Assembly (NCBI RefSeq): GCF_000801105.2
Contig: NC_079516.1
Span: 3,596,001 to 3,660,000 of the forward strand
Length of the DNA stretch: 64,000 nucleotides
Source: Raphanus sativus
Taxonomy: Eukaryota > Streptophyta > Magnoliopsida > Brassicales > Brassicaceae
Reading direction: 5' to 3'
Shown: positions 37,753 through 49,218 of the stretch, piece by piece
Numbering within the stretch: the first letter of the stretch is position 1
Layout of the letters: the number at the start of each line of letters is the position of its first letter
Made by a program: the position numbers and the translations under genes
The notes under the pieces: generated by a model
The model's input: the letters and a program-made list of their open reading frames with translations, nothing else
Told to the model about the DNA's origin: nothing
The model's database searches: none

Positions 37753-39785
37753 TCTATTAATATAGAGTACTATTTTTATCTACTTAAATAAGTTGTCATT
37801 TAAGTTTGGACTCTTTCATTTTTCACTAGAAAATATAACATTCATTATTATTATATTAACATTACAAAATAACTTAACCTCTAATTAAAAAGATCGTTGA
37901 CTACCCATAATACACTGACTTTATGATACACTAATGTAATTATATTTGAATCTTCACCTTCATAAGAAGCATGAATAAATTATATTTAAATCTTTCACAA
38001 TTCATTAATACAACTATATGTCTAAATCTTTGCAGTATATTATAATTGATACAAACATTTACACAATTGTATACACACATTTCATTTGTATTTCCCTATC
38101 CTCATTGTCTCCATGTTTGAATCTATGGAGGTTGGGTAGGTCCTCATTAGAAATAACCTGATCTATAGATATTTGTTTCTTATTCTCCATGACTTCTCTT
38201 CATAATGAATGAAAAAAATATTTTGGTTCCCTGCAAAGAGAAATGAAAAGAGATTCATAACATTTATCATTCATGCATATTAGAAGTATTTGAATCATTA
38301 CTTCATAGAAAATATCCAAATACATTCTATAGAGTAGATGTATAAAATGGAATTATAAACATTTCCGTATGAAATGAGGAATCGTTTATATTTTTTTTTT
38401 TAACTTAGATTCTAACAATCTTAACCAGAACAAATAATAGTTTTATCACATTATGCTAACAAACTATTTAAAAACGATTTTTATTTCATCTTCCTAATAG
38501 TTTTTAAACCCTAACAATATTATCTAAAATAACCAATCATTTCCTAAATTTATGCTAACAAAAAAAAAAAGAAACAATTACTTTAGAATCCCATGAACTT
38601 TAGATAACTAACTTAATATTGTTAGAATTACTATCTATCAAAGAATATTTTGTAAATCTAACCTAAACAAATGATATAACAAGAGATCGAGATTTATTAA
38701 AACATTTACCCTATCTCATAATAGGTTATATGACAAATTTAACTTTTGTTATGTTTAACACTTATAATTTGAACTGATTTTTAACAATTGATGAAGATTT
38801 AATTATTTTCGTTTTATCAAGATTTAGATCAAGATTTTATCATTTTGTTGGTAAAAAATAAACTGATTTGCAAACTACCCAATGTTTTACATTATACAAA
38901 TTTACGTTTTTGAAAATATAGTAAGTTCATACGTATCCAACTAAAAAATTTCAAACTAAAGTTTTATAATACTTTTTTGCAAAGTAGGAATTTTAATATT
39001 GTTTAATAAATATGATGTATCGACTACATACATAATGATAATTTTACATGATCAACTAGGGTTTAAATCTATTTAAATAATCTATTTTATTAATTTACAA
39101 TCCTATTTATACTACCGATAAATAATTCATTTAATTTTGAACCTATGCAGTTTCTATTAATGATAGATTGATTAGATATTAAATAATTAAATCTGAAAAT
39201 TCTGTTACAGTAATTCATGTTGCTTTACCAATTATTTGGGAATCAATAAATATGACCGATATTTTTACCAAATAATATTTAGTTTTGATATACAAAAAAA
39301 TATATATATATATATTTAAGACATAAACAATACAATATAGTTGAAATCATTTTAGTATGTCTATTTACATTTCTCACTACTACGGAAGCCTAATTCGAAC
39401 CTTTTATTTATCAAGAATGGATTTGATGGTAATTAATAATTGTTGTTATAGCGAATTGGTTTAACTAAGCTATTGTCTATTTTGTACATATAAATCAATC
39501 TATTGGTAGCATATAAGGTTAGGTGCCGTTTTAAAATATTCTTAAAATATTCATTATTTTGATATTGAAATGTTTAAATTATGTTTTTGACACTATTTAC
39601 AGAAATAATTTCATCTTAATATTTATATAAAAACAAATAAGATTTACTAACAAAACAAATAAGTAACAGAACTAAAAGCCACACATTTTAGATTAAATCA
39701 AATTTAAATTTAATGAAATTGTAAAACCCTTCTAACATTTTTTTATAATAAATAATTCCGCGTTTTAACGCGGGTTAAAATCTAG
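37753..39785 (+). mobile_element. Large Helitron-like non-autonomous element
   Basis: The 3' end is clear: hairpin CCGCGTT/AACGCGG, then GTTAAAATCTAG at 39785, followed by T. A candidate 5' end TCTATTAATATAGAGTACT at 37753 follows an A. The roughly 2.0 kb between is AT-rich without a helicase frame. The 3' end is well supported; the 5' end is my best reading and another could lie inside or outside. Confidence 0.5.
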
Positions 39786-39929
39786 TTCTATATTATAATT
39801 AAGGTTTAAGCAATAATAAGCATCGGAATTACTTTTGCATACAGTGTCAAGTCAAGTTACGGCTCAAAATTAATTTAAGAAGAGAAGGAAAAATTCAGAG
39901 AGTATATAAGAGAAGTATCCAACAAGTAA

Positions 39930-40200
39930 TGTCATCTCCAATCCAACTCTATTTTTCTTTTAAAATAGAATAAAAATAAATCTGGAGTAATAAATGTTTT
40001 AATCCAATTTCATATATAACTCTATTTTAAAGTTTATTACATAAATAAAATAATCGATTTTTTATTCATTCATGACTCCACTGTAAAATGAAGATAAAAT
40101 AGAACTGAAACATTTTTATTTTATATTCACTTTTATTCAATTTTATAGAAAAGAAATAAAATTTTATATTGAAAATATTCTAACAAGTAACAACCAATAT
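39930..40200. repeat. Degenerate Tourist-like MITE relative
   Basis: The stretch starting CATCTCCAATCCAACTCTATTTTTC resembles the left terminus of the intact element at 42046, with recurring words CTCTATTTTA and AAAATAGAA in both orientations. Its right end is too diverged for me to fix the boundary. Confidence 0.4.
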
Positions 40201-40550
40201 TTGACAAGTCTTTTGGCAAAAAAAAGTACTCTCTCAATTTCAATGCGTAAAATGTTTTGTTTGAAAGCTCTTATATTAAGAAAAATATTTACTTCAAAAA
40301 TATCAATAAAAATATAAATTATCAAGAAAAATATTTACTTCAAAAATATCAAGAAAAATATTTACTTCAAAAATATCAATAAAAATATAAATTATAATTA
40401 AACTAGCCAATTATAAAATACAACACAATATATAATTAGTTGTATAGTTTTTAATAAAATCAAAAGTTACATAAATCATTAAAATATCTTATATTTTGAA
40501 ATATCAAAAATTATTTTAAACATCTTATTACGTTTAGAAGTGGAGAGAAT

Positions 40551-41727
40551 GTTTGACGTTGGAGAGAGAGAGAAAAGGTAGATCTTCTTTTGGTCTCCGG
40601 CGTACGGCCGGCGCGTGAGCGTCCGTGCCGACGCCGGAGCCAATCTTTTCAGGCGTATCCGGTTCCCCTCTTTTCCTTCTTCGCCGTCCGGTTAGCGACA
40701 GCCTTGTTGGAGCTCTGGTTCCGCCTCCATCTCTTACGATGGCGCGGTTGTTGGAGCAAAAACGCTGTCGTCTGAAGGTTCCGGTGGGGAGTGGAAGGCT
40801 TGCATGGTTAGTGATGGTTTCTCCGGGAGGTGGAAGCTTGTTCAGGTCCACCGTCGCCGGCTTTTGCTCCCGGGAAGGAAATCTCCCTCAGATTTGCCTT
40901 CGCCGGCTCTTGATCTCGGAGAGCGGAGGCTAGCTTAGCTCCGCGCTGCCGCTTAAGTTCCCCGGGTTTCGTTGGGGTAAGGTTTCTAGACATGGTTTTG
41001 GCTAAAGCTCGGCGGTTTTGCCGTCAAGGTGGGGTGGGATCACAGCGGAGGAGATCCTGTTTGATGAGGAAGCTCTGCGGCGAGGTGACGACTTTCAAAG
41101 GAAGTTTGTATGGATTCTCGGTTCTCGGTTCGCGTGTCTAGAGTGTGAAAGAGTGCAAAGTCGGTGGAGATTCTCGAGACGAGTCTGAAACACCGGCGTG
41201 ATGACAAGGCGGGGAAGAACAAGTATGCAAGAATGGTGAGGGTGTTTGCTTCGGCGGCGGTGAGACGGTAGGATTAAGTTGAAGCGGTGTCGACTTCATG
41301 CGAGAATGGAGTAGAGATCTCCACGAGTCGAACCAACTTTCCTATCCGGCTGTGCCGTGCGGTCCGAGAAGTAGATTGGGTTTTGCCGAGGATTCTGTGG
41401 GTATTGAGTCCCGGTGAAACTAGGGTTCCGGTTGTCGTCTCCGGCGTCTGTTTTGAGGCAGTCGAGGCAGAGCAGCGCGTGTCGTGACAACGACGCAGAT
41501 CTATCCACGCATTTTGCTACCTGCTCTCCTGTCGGTGCACGTGCCGGACCTTGGTGATGGGTATCGTTGTGGGCCTTTGGGCCGTTGTAATCTGTTTGGC
41601 CTGCGGGCTTTTTTGTAGCTAGCCCGGTGTTTCTGTGGGCTTTGGTATGGTTGTTTTTGTATCCGGACTTTGGTCCGTTTGGGCTCGGCCCTTTTTAATA
41701 ATTCAAATCCATTGACGGAAAAAAAAA
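40551..41727 (+). mobile_element. GC-rich 1.2-kb retroposon with poly(A), Sadhu-like
   Basis: Flanked by a perfect 15-bp duplication AGAAGTGGAGAGAAT (40536-40550 and 41728-41742) and ending in about eight A. The body is strikingly GC-rich against AT-rich flanks (for example GCGTACGGCCGGCGCGTGAG near 40600; a GGGCC/TTGGGCC-rich tail at 41570-41690). There are no terminal repeats, and no reverse transcriptase or other long frame. In layout it resembles the Brassicaceae Sadhu retroposons (short, non-autonomous, poly(A), target duplications); family membership is inference. The longest frame, about 100 residues at 40625-40933, is unlikely to be a host gene. Confidence 0.82.
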
Positions 41728-42045
41728 AGAAGTGGAGAGAATAGTATTTACTATATTTCGGCGGGTATCGAGTTATGTCACCTAATGAATAAAACAGACT
41801 AGGTGCAATGGAATTGACTACGGCAGCATTATTTTAAGCTAAAAATATAATATCGCTTTTGTTGTGTTACACAAGTCCCTACGCATTTTGCCTTGGTCTT
41901 CTGTACTCGATGATTTTTTTTTGACGAACGGCTTATTCGATTATTTCTTACGCAATGAGAGAAGAAAGATGAAATATTCTCCCTCGGTTATCTTTTTTAC
42001 TATTTCGGGCCGGGATCTTGTTTTTGGTGATGAAGTACGCAGTTA

Positions 42046-42298
42046 GAACATCTCCAATCCCACTCTATTTTTCACTCTAAAATAGAATTTAAAATGAAAA
42101 ATGCTCCAGTAGTACGTTATTTCTCACTCTATAATAGAGTTAAAAATAGATTTATTCAAAATATAGAGTAAGCTGTTTTTCTTTGTTCATCACTCTATTT
42201 TCTACTCTAAAATATAGTACCGCTGGAACAAATTTCATTTCTATTATAGAGTCACTCTATTTTAGAATAAAAAATAGAGTGAATCCTTAAAAATGCTC
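42046..42298. mobile_element. Tourist-like (PIF/Harbinger) MITE
   Basis: TTA target duplications at 42043-42045 and 42299-42301 flank a 253-bp element. It starts GAACATCTCCAATCCCACTC and, read in reverse from the right, GAGCATTTTTAAGGATTCAC. The subterminal CACTCTATTTT and AAAATAGAGTG repeats recur internally, so the element can fold on itself. Confidence 0.8.
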
Positions 42299-42545
42299 TT
42301 ATATTCTAAATTAACATGATGAGTGGTGGTTTATATTTTGACCCAAGTATAAGTATATACTTAAAAATTATATACATGATATATATATATATATATTTTT
42401 TTTCTTTTCTTTTTGAAACTGGACATGATATATATTCCTCGTTCGTTTTCATTAGTTTCCTCTTGATTCTTCAGCTACCCAAAATGCAAATACTCTATAT
42501 ATGCATGATTGCGACTTTATCAACACATATATCTGCTTGCATAGT

Positions 42546-43560
42546 CAGGGGCGGACTCACTGAAGGGGCAGACCCACTGAGTAAGGAGTGGTGTCAAGTG
42601 ACACCACAAAAATTTGATAAAATTTTTGATTTATGTCTAGGGTCAGCGATCTATTTATCCATGATAACTATAATATAGTATCAGATTCCCACCAAACTAT
42701 AATAAAGTTGTAAACTTATTTCTCTCCGATTTGATCGTTTGGAACCTAATTATCAATAAATCAGTGATTTTAATTTGTTTACTTGTATTAATCAATTTAC
42801 TCTTAACCAAATAATTTTAAATCAATTAACCAAACAAAAATTCAAATTCTAAGTATATTTTCTATTTTAAAAAAAAATATTTTCTTCACATACATTTCTT
42901 ATTCCAAATCAAATCAAATCATCTACTTTATTAAAGGATATTCGCCCAAAACTTTTTTCAGAGTCAAGTAAGAAAAAATAAACTTCAAGAAAATACAAAA
43001 TCAATGTGGTGACGGCCAGGATTGTTTTTCTTCAATCGAAACTCGAATTCACCTCTAATGGCATACACCACTCGAGAACACTTTCAAAACTCTGACATCA
43101 TCTCTGCTACTACCAAACCCGAGCGGCACATGACAGTGTCACTTCAAACGATTGGCTACCTAAGGCTCAAGTCACCGAGGAGCAATTTAATACATTAATA
43201 TACTTCATCAAGGATTATGAGTAAACTGATTAGAAAAAGTAAACCAATTAAACTCATTGATTTATGGGTAATTAGGTTCCAAACTATAAATTCGGAGAGA
43301 GAGAAGTCTACAATTTTTATTTCGTAGAGATCTAGCACGAAATCATAGTTTTGTGGGGATCTAACGCTATATGATAGTTATTGTGAGGAAATAGATTGTC
43401 AACCCTAAATTTAACATAAAATCAGTAGCTCAGTGGTAACATTCACCTATTGAACCCACAAAAATCAAGGTTCGATTCCATCTTGGCCCATCTTTAACAC
43501 ATATTTTTTACTTAAATAGCATATTGATCCCACTTAAAATTAGGGCTAGGTCCGACACTG
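42546..43560. mobile_element. hAT non-autonomous element with internal fold-back
   Basis: Flanked by the perfect 8-bp duplication TGCATAGT (42538-42545 and 43561-43568). Termini CAGGGGCGGAC and its counterpart GTCCGACACTG match at 9 of 11 positions as inverted repeats. Inside, arms near 42690-42800 and 43220-43350 are long inverted repeats of each other (ACCTAATTA..ATAAATCA.TGA on one strand, its complement on the other). A tRNA-like block lies at 43421-43485. No transposase frame; 1015 bp. Confidence 0.88.
43421..43485 (+). repeat. tRNA-like block inside the hAT element
   Basis: Reads GTAGCTCAGTGGTAACATTC (box A-like TAGCTCAGTGG) and, 34 bases on, AAGGTTCGATTCC (box B GGTTCGATTCC). It cannot be a working tRNA because no acceptor stem or anticodon arm pairs. 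It is either a captured SINE head or part of the hAT family. Confidence 0.55.
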
Positions 43561-43645
43561 TGCATAGTTGCATACATATTTACACAAGTATGTATGCTTT
43601 TTCTTAATATGTATGCATATATAGTTGATGATGAAGAACAAAACA

Positions 43646-44422
43646 TCTATTATATTAAAACAGAAGTCATGACTTCTAATTCATGTATGATTTTTACAAA
43701 AACGGACTATTTACTAGACTTGGTCACACTTATCTTAAAATTTTATATATATACAATGATTTATTATATAAACTGAATAAAAAACAAATTATTAAAAGAA
43801 ATCTAGCACTTTGAACTACAGGTCAGAATTATAGTAAATTAAATATAAAATAATTCTGAAGTATGCTATTTCTAACAAATCTAACATTTTAATTAAAACT
43901 ACTATATTGAACTAAATATGATAAAATTATTTTAAATCTCAGTTCAAAAAAATTATTTTAAATTGATAAGTTAGTATATTTTATTTTCATAAATATAAAA
44001 CATTTATTCTAAAAATATAATATGTTGGTAGAATGGTTTAACAATAATAAGCTATATAATACATGTATAAAAAGTTAACTTTTCTTAAACTTTTATATAT
44101 ACAGTAATTTATCATATAAACTGAATAAACGAAACAAAATTTTCAAAGAATCTAGCACTTTGAATTACGGATCGGGATCATAATAAATTAAATATAAAAT
44201 ACATACATAATAAGAAGCAACATATATATATATATATTTATATGTGATCATTTGAAATAGTTAGTTAATTAAGAGCATGAAAACTATAAAATATTGAATT
44301 TGAAATAGTGATTTAAACATTTAAATATATGAATAATATTAAAATATTTACTAATTAAATAGACCAAATATATATATAAAATGAAAATAAATATCCGCAC
44401 GGTTGTGCGGGTCAAAATCTAG
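43646..44422 (+). mobile_element. Helitron-like non-autonomous element, 777 bp
   Basis: Starts TCTATTATATTAAAACAG after A (43645) and ends with hairpin CCGCAC/GTGCGG then GGTCAAAATCTAG before T (44423). This is the complete Helitron end set. It has no protein frame. Two parts, about 43738-43850 and 44092-44200, are diverged copies of each other, both holding ATCTAGCACTTTGAA. Confidence 0.82.
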
Positions 44423-44515
44423 TTTCCAGTTTAAAATTAGTTTAATGTAAAATGATCCTAAAGTATTTTATAAATGTGATTTGCTTTCTCTAGTCATAGT
44501 TAGAAATTTCATATA

Positions 44516-45027
44516 TTCTATCAGTTTCAAAATGTTATATATTTTTAACTTTTCACATATATTAATAAAATATATTAAATTTATTTATATATGAATAATC
44601 TTTTGTGATTATCATTTTTCCATAATTTAAGCCAATAAAAGTTTAATAAGTGTAATTAAGTTTTTTGAAGTAAAAAAAAAGTTTTTTGAAGTTTGTAATT
44701 AGTAAATAAAACATGCATTGAAAATGTAATATTCCATCCGTTTCGAATTACTTGTCGTTTTAGAGTAGAATTTTTGTTTCAAAATAAGTATCGTTTTCGG
44801 TTTTCAATGCAAAATTTATTTACAATATTTTCTACTTTATTTTTCTATTGATTGATATATGGTTAGGTGTATTGGTAATAATATTTTTATTTTGAAAATA
44901 TGTAAAATTAAATATGTTTTTAATCTGTGTGTATAAACTTAGAACGATAAATAATATGAAACGGAGAGAGTATATTTTCTTAAAATATTTTTTTTTCAGA
45001 ATATGTAATTTTATGAAATGGAGGAAG
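44516..45027. mobile_element. Stowaway-like MITE split by a nested MITE
   Basis: The outer element begins TTCTATCAGTTTC after TA (44514-44515) and ends GAAATGGAGGAAG before TA (45028-45029). It is interrupted by the second element at 44732-44970. The outer ends are more diverged than the inner ones, consistent with an older insertion. Confidence 0.6.
44732..44970. mobile_element. Stowaway MITE nested in another
   Basis: Begins TTCCATCCGTTTCGAATTAC and ends ATATGAAACGGAGAGAG, with TA on both sides (44730-44731, 44971-44972). It shares its subterminal CTTGTCG/CGATAAATAA layout with the MITE at 15678. Confidence 0.78.
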
Positions 45028-45029
45028 TA

Positions 45030-46560
45030 CTAATTTCCGTTGTTGACACGTTAGCGGTATATTTATGAGACTTGTGTTTGCACGTTGGTGGAGGAAAGAT
45101 GCTTAGTTAAGACTCGTTACATGCATGTGTTAGCCAGCTGGATATCAATGGACCTTTCCAACACAGGAATAATCTTTTAGCACCAAAACAAGAATAAAAA
45201 GAGGGCTTTGATCAAAAAAAAATGAGGGGAAAAACATTAGTTTTAGAAATAAAATAAAAAGTATTAAAGAAATTTAAGGGATAGATGGATTTGCCATTCG
45301 ACGAAGGGATGGAATTTTTACTTATCCCCAAAAGATAACAGTCTTACAAATTACAACAACTGCAACAATAACAAAAATTAAAACCACCCAAGAAGAAAGG
45401 AACAACTAATAATTGGCACAGTCAGTATATCAGTATAGGGATGGATATAGTTTGTTGCCGAAAAAAGGGGATGGATATAGTTATCTGAACTTCTGTAATA
45501 TATGATTTAATATATAGACATTACCGTCCAACAAGACCGTCTAACAAAACCGTCTAACAGCATGTGCAACTGGAACGGTCGAACATGATTCGAATCAAAA
45601 AATGAAAAAAAAAATTAAGAGTATTTAAAATAAGTATATATAAATTATGATCTAAAACTTTAATTTTTAGATATACATCTAAATTTAGAGCATATAATGT
45701 TTAAAAAACATTTAATAAATATATACATATAACTAGAACTATTTCATTACATTGTTAAATTGATCGATAATATTTTTGAAAAGGGTCTGATATTAAATTG
45801 AGACGGCCCTGTATATAGACTAGCTTATTTTCTTTATAAGCTCTAGGAACATATATAAATCGTTCTGCAACATCGATTTTTCCTTTAGTTATCTTTTTCT
45901 TTTCTTCACAACCAAGTTAAGAGGCCATGTACATGGTGGCATCTTTTCCATTGGATAGTGTCTTCTGAGTTTTTTCTTTCTATTTTTCCCGATATGGGAC
46001 TTTTTCTTTATCTCTTTGCTTTATCAAAAAGGTGATTGGCATAAATAGACAATGAAAATTATGTGAACTAAAAAAACAAGAACGTTGGGAGAAAAAAGCA
46101 TCAATTCCGACATATTTCCAAGGATTATCTCTATAAAAAACGTTACAAAATGAATGAAAAAGCATTAGTTTTGTTGTGGTGGTTCGCCTATGAATGATCT
46201 ATGTTTTTTTTGTCACTTGTGCCTTGTAACTAACCTGTAAACGTTGACAAAAAAGTAAATCTGTAAATAAAATTGGATTTCGGGAAAATATTTGTTTTTT
46301 TCATAAAGAAAGGAAGAAAGAAGGGAACAAGAAAAGAAGAAGAAGAACACCTGAGAGTAACAATGACTTTACGACACAAGTGTTGGTAGTGGATTAGTGT
46401 CGATCGTCGCCATGTGTGTGGTTCTATGAAAAGACGATCAATCTATAAAGGTGTTTGCACCATTCATAGTTTAATAGTTTCCTCCACTATCTTTTCCTTT
46501 CCTTATTCCAATTATAAGCTTTAATGATCGATCTATAAAGGCTTCCGGATATCAATTCGG
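45030..46560. other. Intergenic AT-rich region
   Basis: No gene and no element termini recognised. Contains scattered poly-A and poly-T tracts only. Confidence 0.5.
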
Positions 46561-46579
46561 ATTCAATTCAAATATATTC

Positions 46580-46892
46580 TTTCTTTTTTTTAACGTCTGG
46601 ATCGATTATTATCGATTAATTATGCTATTACAATGATGAGAATATTACAAAGACGATTATACAGCCGACAATTCTACCATCTTGTGAGAATACACGTCTG
46701 ACTGCACCTCTCCGAGCCGTCCTATGAGATCCATGTTCGATGGTACGCCCTGCACCAAGCTGAAGATCTCCTGTAATCCGTTTCTCCATAAGCTGCATAA
46801 TTTGATATTTTCTGGGGTTTGAACCCCAGACCTCCGGGTGTAGAAGCATTACATGAACCCTTAGTCAAACCATTGGACCAAGGGGACTTTCA
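46580..46892 (-). mobile_element. SINE-like retroposon
   Basis: Flanked by a perfect 16-bp duplication CAATTCAAATATATTC (46564-46579 and 46893-46908). On the minus strand it opens with box A-like TGGTCCAATGG and box B-like GGGGTTCAAACCCC, and ends in an A-rich tail just inside the left duplication. 313 bp, longer than the SINE in the HB1 intron and of different sequence. Confidence 0.85.
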
Positions 46893-46909
46893 CAATTCAA
46901 ATATATTCA

Positions 46910-49132
46910 GGGATGAGGATTTTAATCGATTTGGATATTTATAATTTTGTTCAGATTTTTGTATGTATGGTTCAGATTCGAATACCCTGTTTAAGTTATT
47001 TAAAATTTTTAAACTTTTATATATTTTAATTTTTCAAAATTTAAAACAAAAATAATATAACATATAAATTTGAATAATGTATGCTAAAATATCAAACTTC
47101 ACATAAAAATAGTTTAATTTGAATATTTAGATGGAAAATCATTAGATGTTTCAAATACTTTTGGTTTTAAGTATTTTTAGCTATTTTAGATATTAATTCT
47201 AACTATTGATATATATTATTAAGTATTTTGGATAACTTTAAAATATCATATATATTTTAGATATTATTTTAGATATTATTTTAGATATTAAATCTGAAAA
47301 TAATATATTTAAACATATAAGTCTAATTCGGATATTTAAAATATTTTTATTTTTATTAATTTATTTTTTTAGATACCAAAATTTTAAACCCGATCGAATC
47401 TTTTACTATTTTCAAGTTCGATATTATTTTTTGAATTGGATTTTGTTTGGATTTTGGATTCTGCTTTTTAGCAACCTCATGTTTCACCCTAGGTTCCTTT
47501 TTCAGGGCCAATATATCATTTTCATTTAGAAAAACCAAGGATATAATTTTAAATTTATAAATTTAAGTACATTCAGCCTTTTCGTTTGGGAAGGTCCATT
47601 CATTATCTTATGAGCTTTCAGTTTTAATTGTATACGATAGTGATTGATACACAATTTTCCATCTTAAGCCACACACGTATACACATACATATCTTATCAT
47701 TTTGATATATTGTTTCATATATAAATAGATGAGTGAGAGAGATGTAATATAGTACAACAGTACATGTTCCATGTATGCACGCTCGATACGTAACAATTTT
47801 TTACTAGATTTGTATTATTTGTAAGTTTGTGATATACCATAGTTTATCTATCTTCTTTTCTTTTTTTGGGTTTTTCTAACAACGTTAAAAATCTGTTTTA
47901 GAATGGTTCTCGAAAGAATTCAATTTTTTTCTGAACCTATTTTAAAAGATGTAAAAAGGATTTGAAGTTAGACCAAAACGAAATATTATCAATGGCTTAG
48001 TGTTTTAATGAGATTCTCACACAAGACTACCAGAGAGTACGAGTTCAACCCTCTTCAAATCAAAATTTTTCTCCATCCTCTCTACTCAGAGCTCCTCTCT
48101 CTTTGTCGTCTCAGAAGGAAGAGGGAGAGTAAACATGCACTAGGAGAAAAAGGCTTTGCATATAGCTCGAAAATATAAGAAAACAAACTACACAAGCATG
48201 GTCAAGTGGTACAGTGGATTTGGAAAGGTGCTGAGCATTTCGGATCCGAAACCTATCAAACTCAAATTTATCCATTTGTATGACCAGACAACATAGATAG
48301 TATAAAATTAGTTGGCAATAAAATTTATCAGAAGTCTCAATAAGACTTTTTCAACTCATTTCTATAATTATTTCTATATTTTTTCTAAAATAAAGAAATT
48401 ATATTATAGAAGTATTTGTGTGTATATATTTACAATATATTTTTCTATTTCTAAAAAATATATAAAAAATATTTTCATCTCTAAATATAGAAACAAAAAT
48501 AGCATTTCTATATATTTTTATTTAAAATAAATTAATTTTAAGAGACATGCATTAGAATAAAATCATCTGTACAACAAAGCTTTTTAATTATTTTAGAAAA
48601 AATAAAGATATACATTGAAAATGTTCTAAGTTCCTTCCATTTTTTTAGTCTAGAAAATAAAATTAAAATTACTTAATTGTGTCGCTTAGTTTTTTTCTAT
48701 TTCCCCCTAAGGTTTCAATTTTTATTTTAAATAAAATGAAAAGACCAGCTACTAGAGATATTCATTTTTTAATTATTAAATAAAATGCGAATGGTTTTTT
48801 TTTCATAATGAGTGACATTTCCATGTGAATGGGACAAAGCAAAGGCTTCAAAGAGTTCCTACAGCTTCCAATGTAGTATGGTAGCCACATCTTTAACCTA
48901 TCAAACAACATATAAAATGAAATCAAACCGTAGATACAACCGATCTGATACACATTATAATAAACTCAGTTCTTCATAATTATAATTAAATCCCAACCCC
49001 AAAGATATATATATATCATCTGGGTTTCCCATTTTTTTATATTTGTATGAAAAGTTGAATACCATGAAGAAAGAGGACGAGAGGAACAGATAAAAACAAC
49101 TCAGCACGATCAAATTAAGCCACGTTATAAAT

Positions 49133-49135
<3 letters not shown>
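46910..49135. other. Intergenic region with isolated polymerase III-like boxes
   Basis: AT-rich. Around 47992-48060 (ATGGCTTAGTG ... GAGTTCAACCC) and 48197-48255 (TGGTCAAGTGG ... GGATCCGAAACC) there are two tRNA-head-like stretches in the same orientation, possibly remnants of SINEs. I could not find flanking duplications. The rest has no recognisable gene. Confidence 0.4.

Positions 49136-49170
<35 letters not shown>
49136..49170. repeat. (TA)n microsatellite 3' of carbonic anhydrase
   Basis: About 17 TA units 50 bases downstream of the carbonic anhydrase stop codon, on the transcript's 3' side. Confidence 0.95.
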
Positions 49171-49172
<2 letters not shown>

Positions 49173-49218
49173 AGACATGGATGATGATGGATGTTCATGG
49201 TGATGACGATGGATTGGT

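Noticed and set aside
40625..40933. 102-residue frame in the GC-rich retroposon as a host gene
   Set aside because: No start context, domain or splice sites; it is inside an element bounded by target duplications.
43421..43485. A tRNA gene
   Set aside because: Box A and B motifs are present but no acceptor stem or anticodon arm pairs, and it lies inside a transposon.
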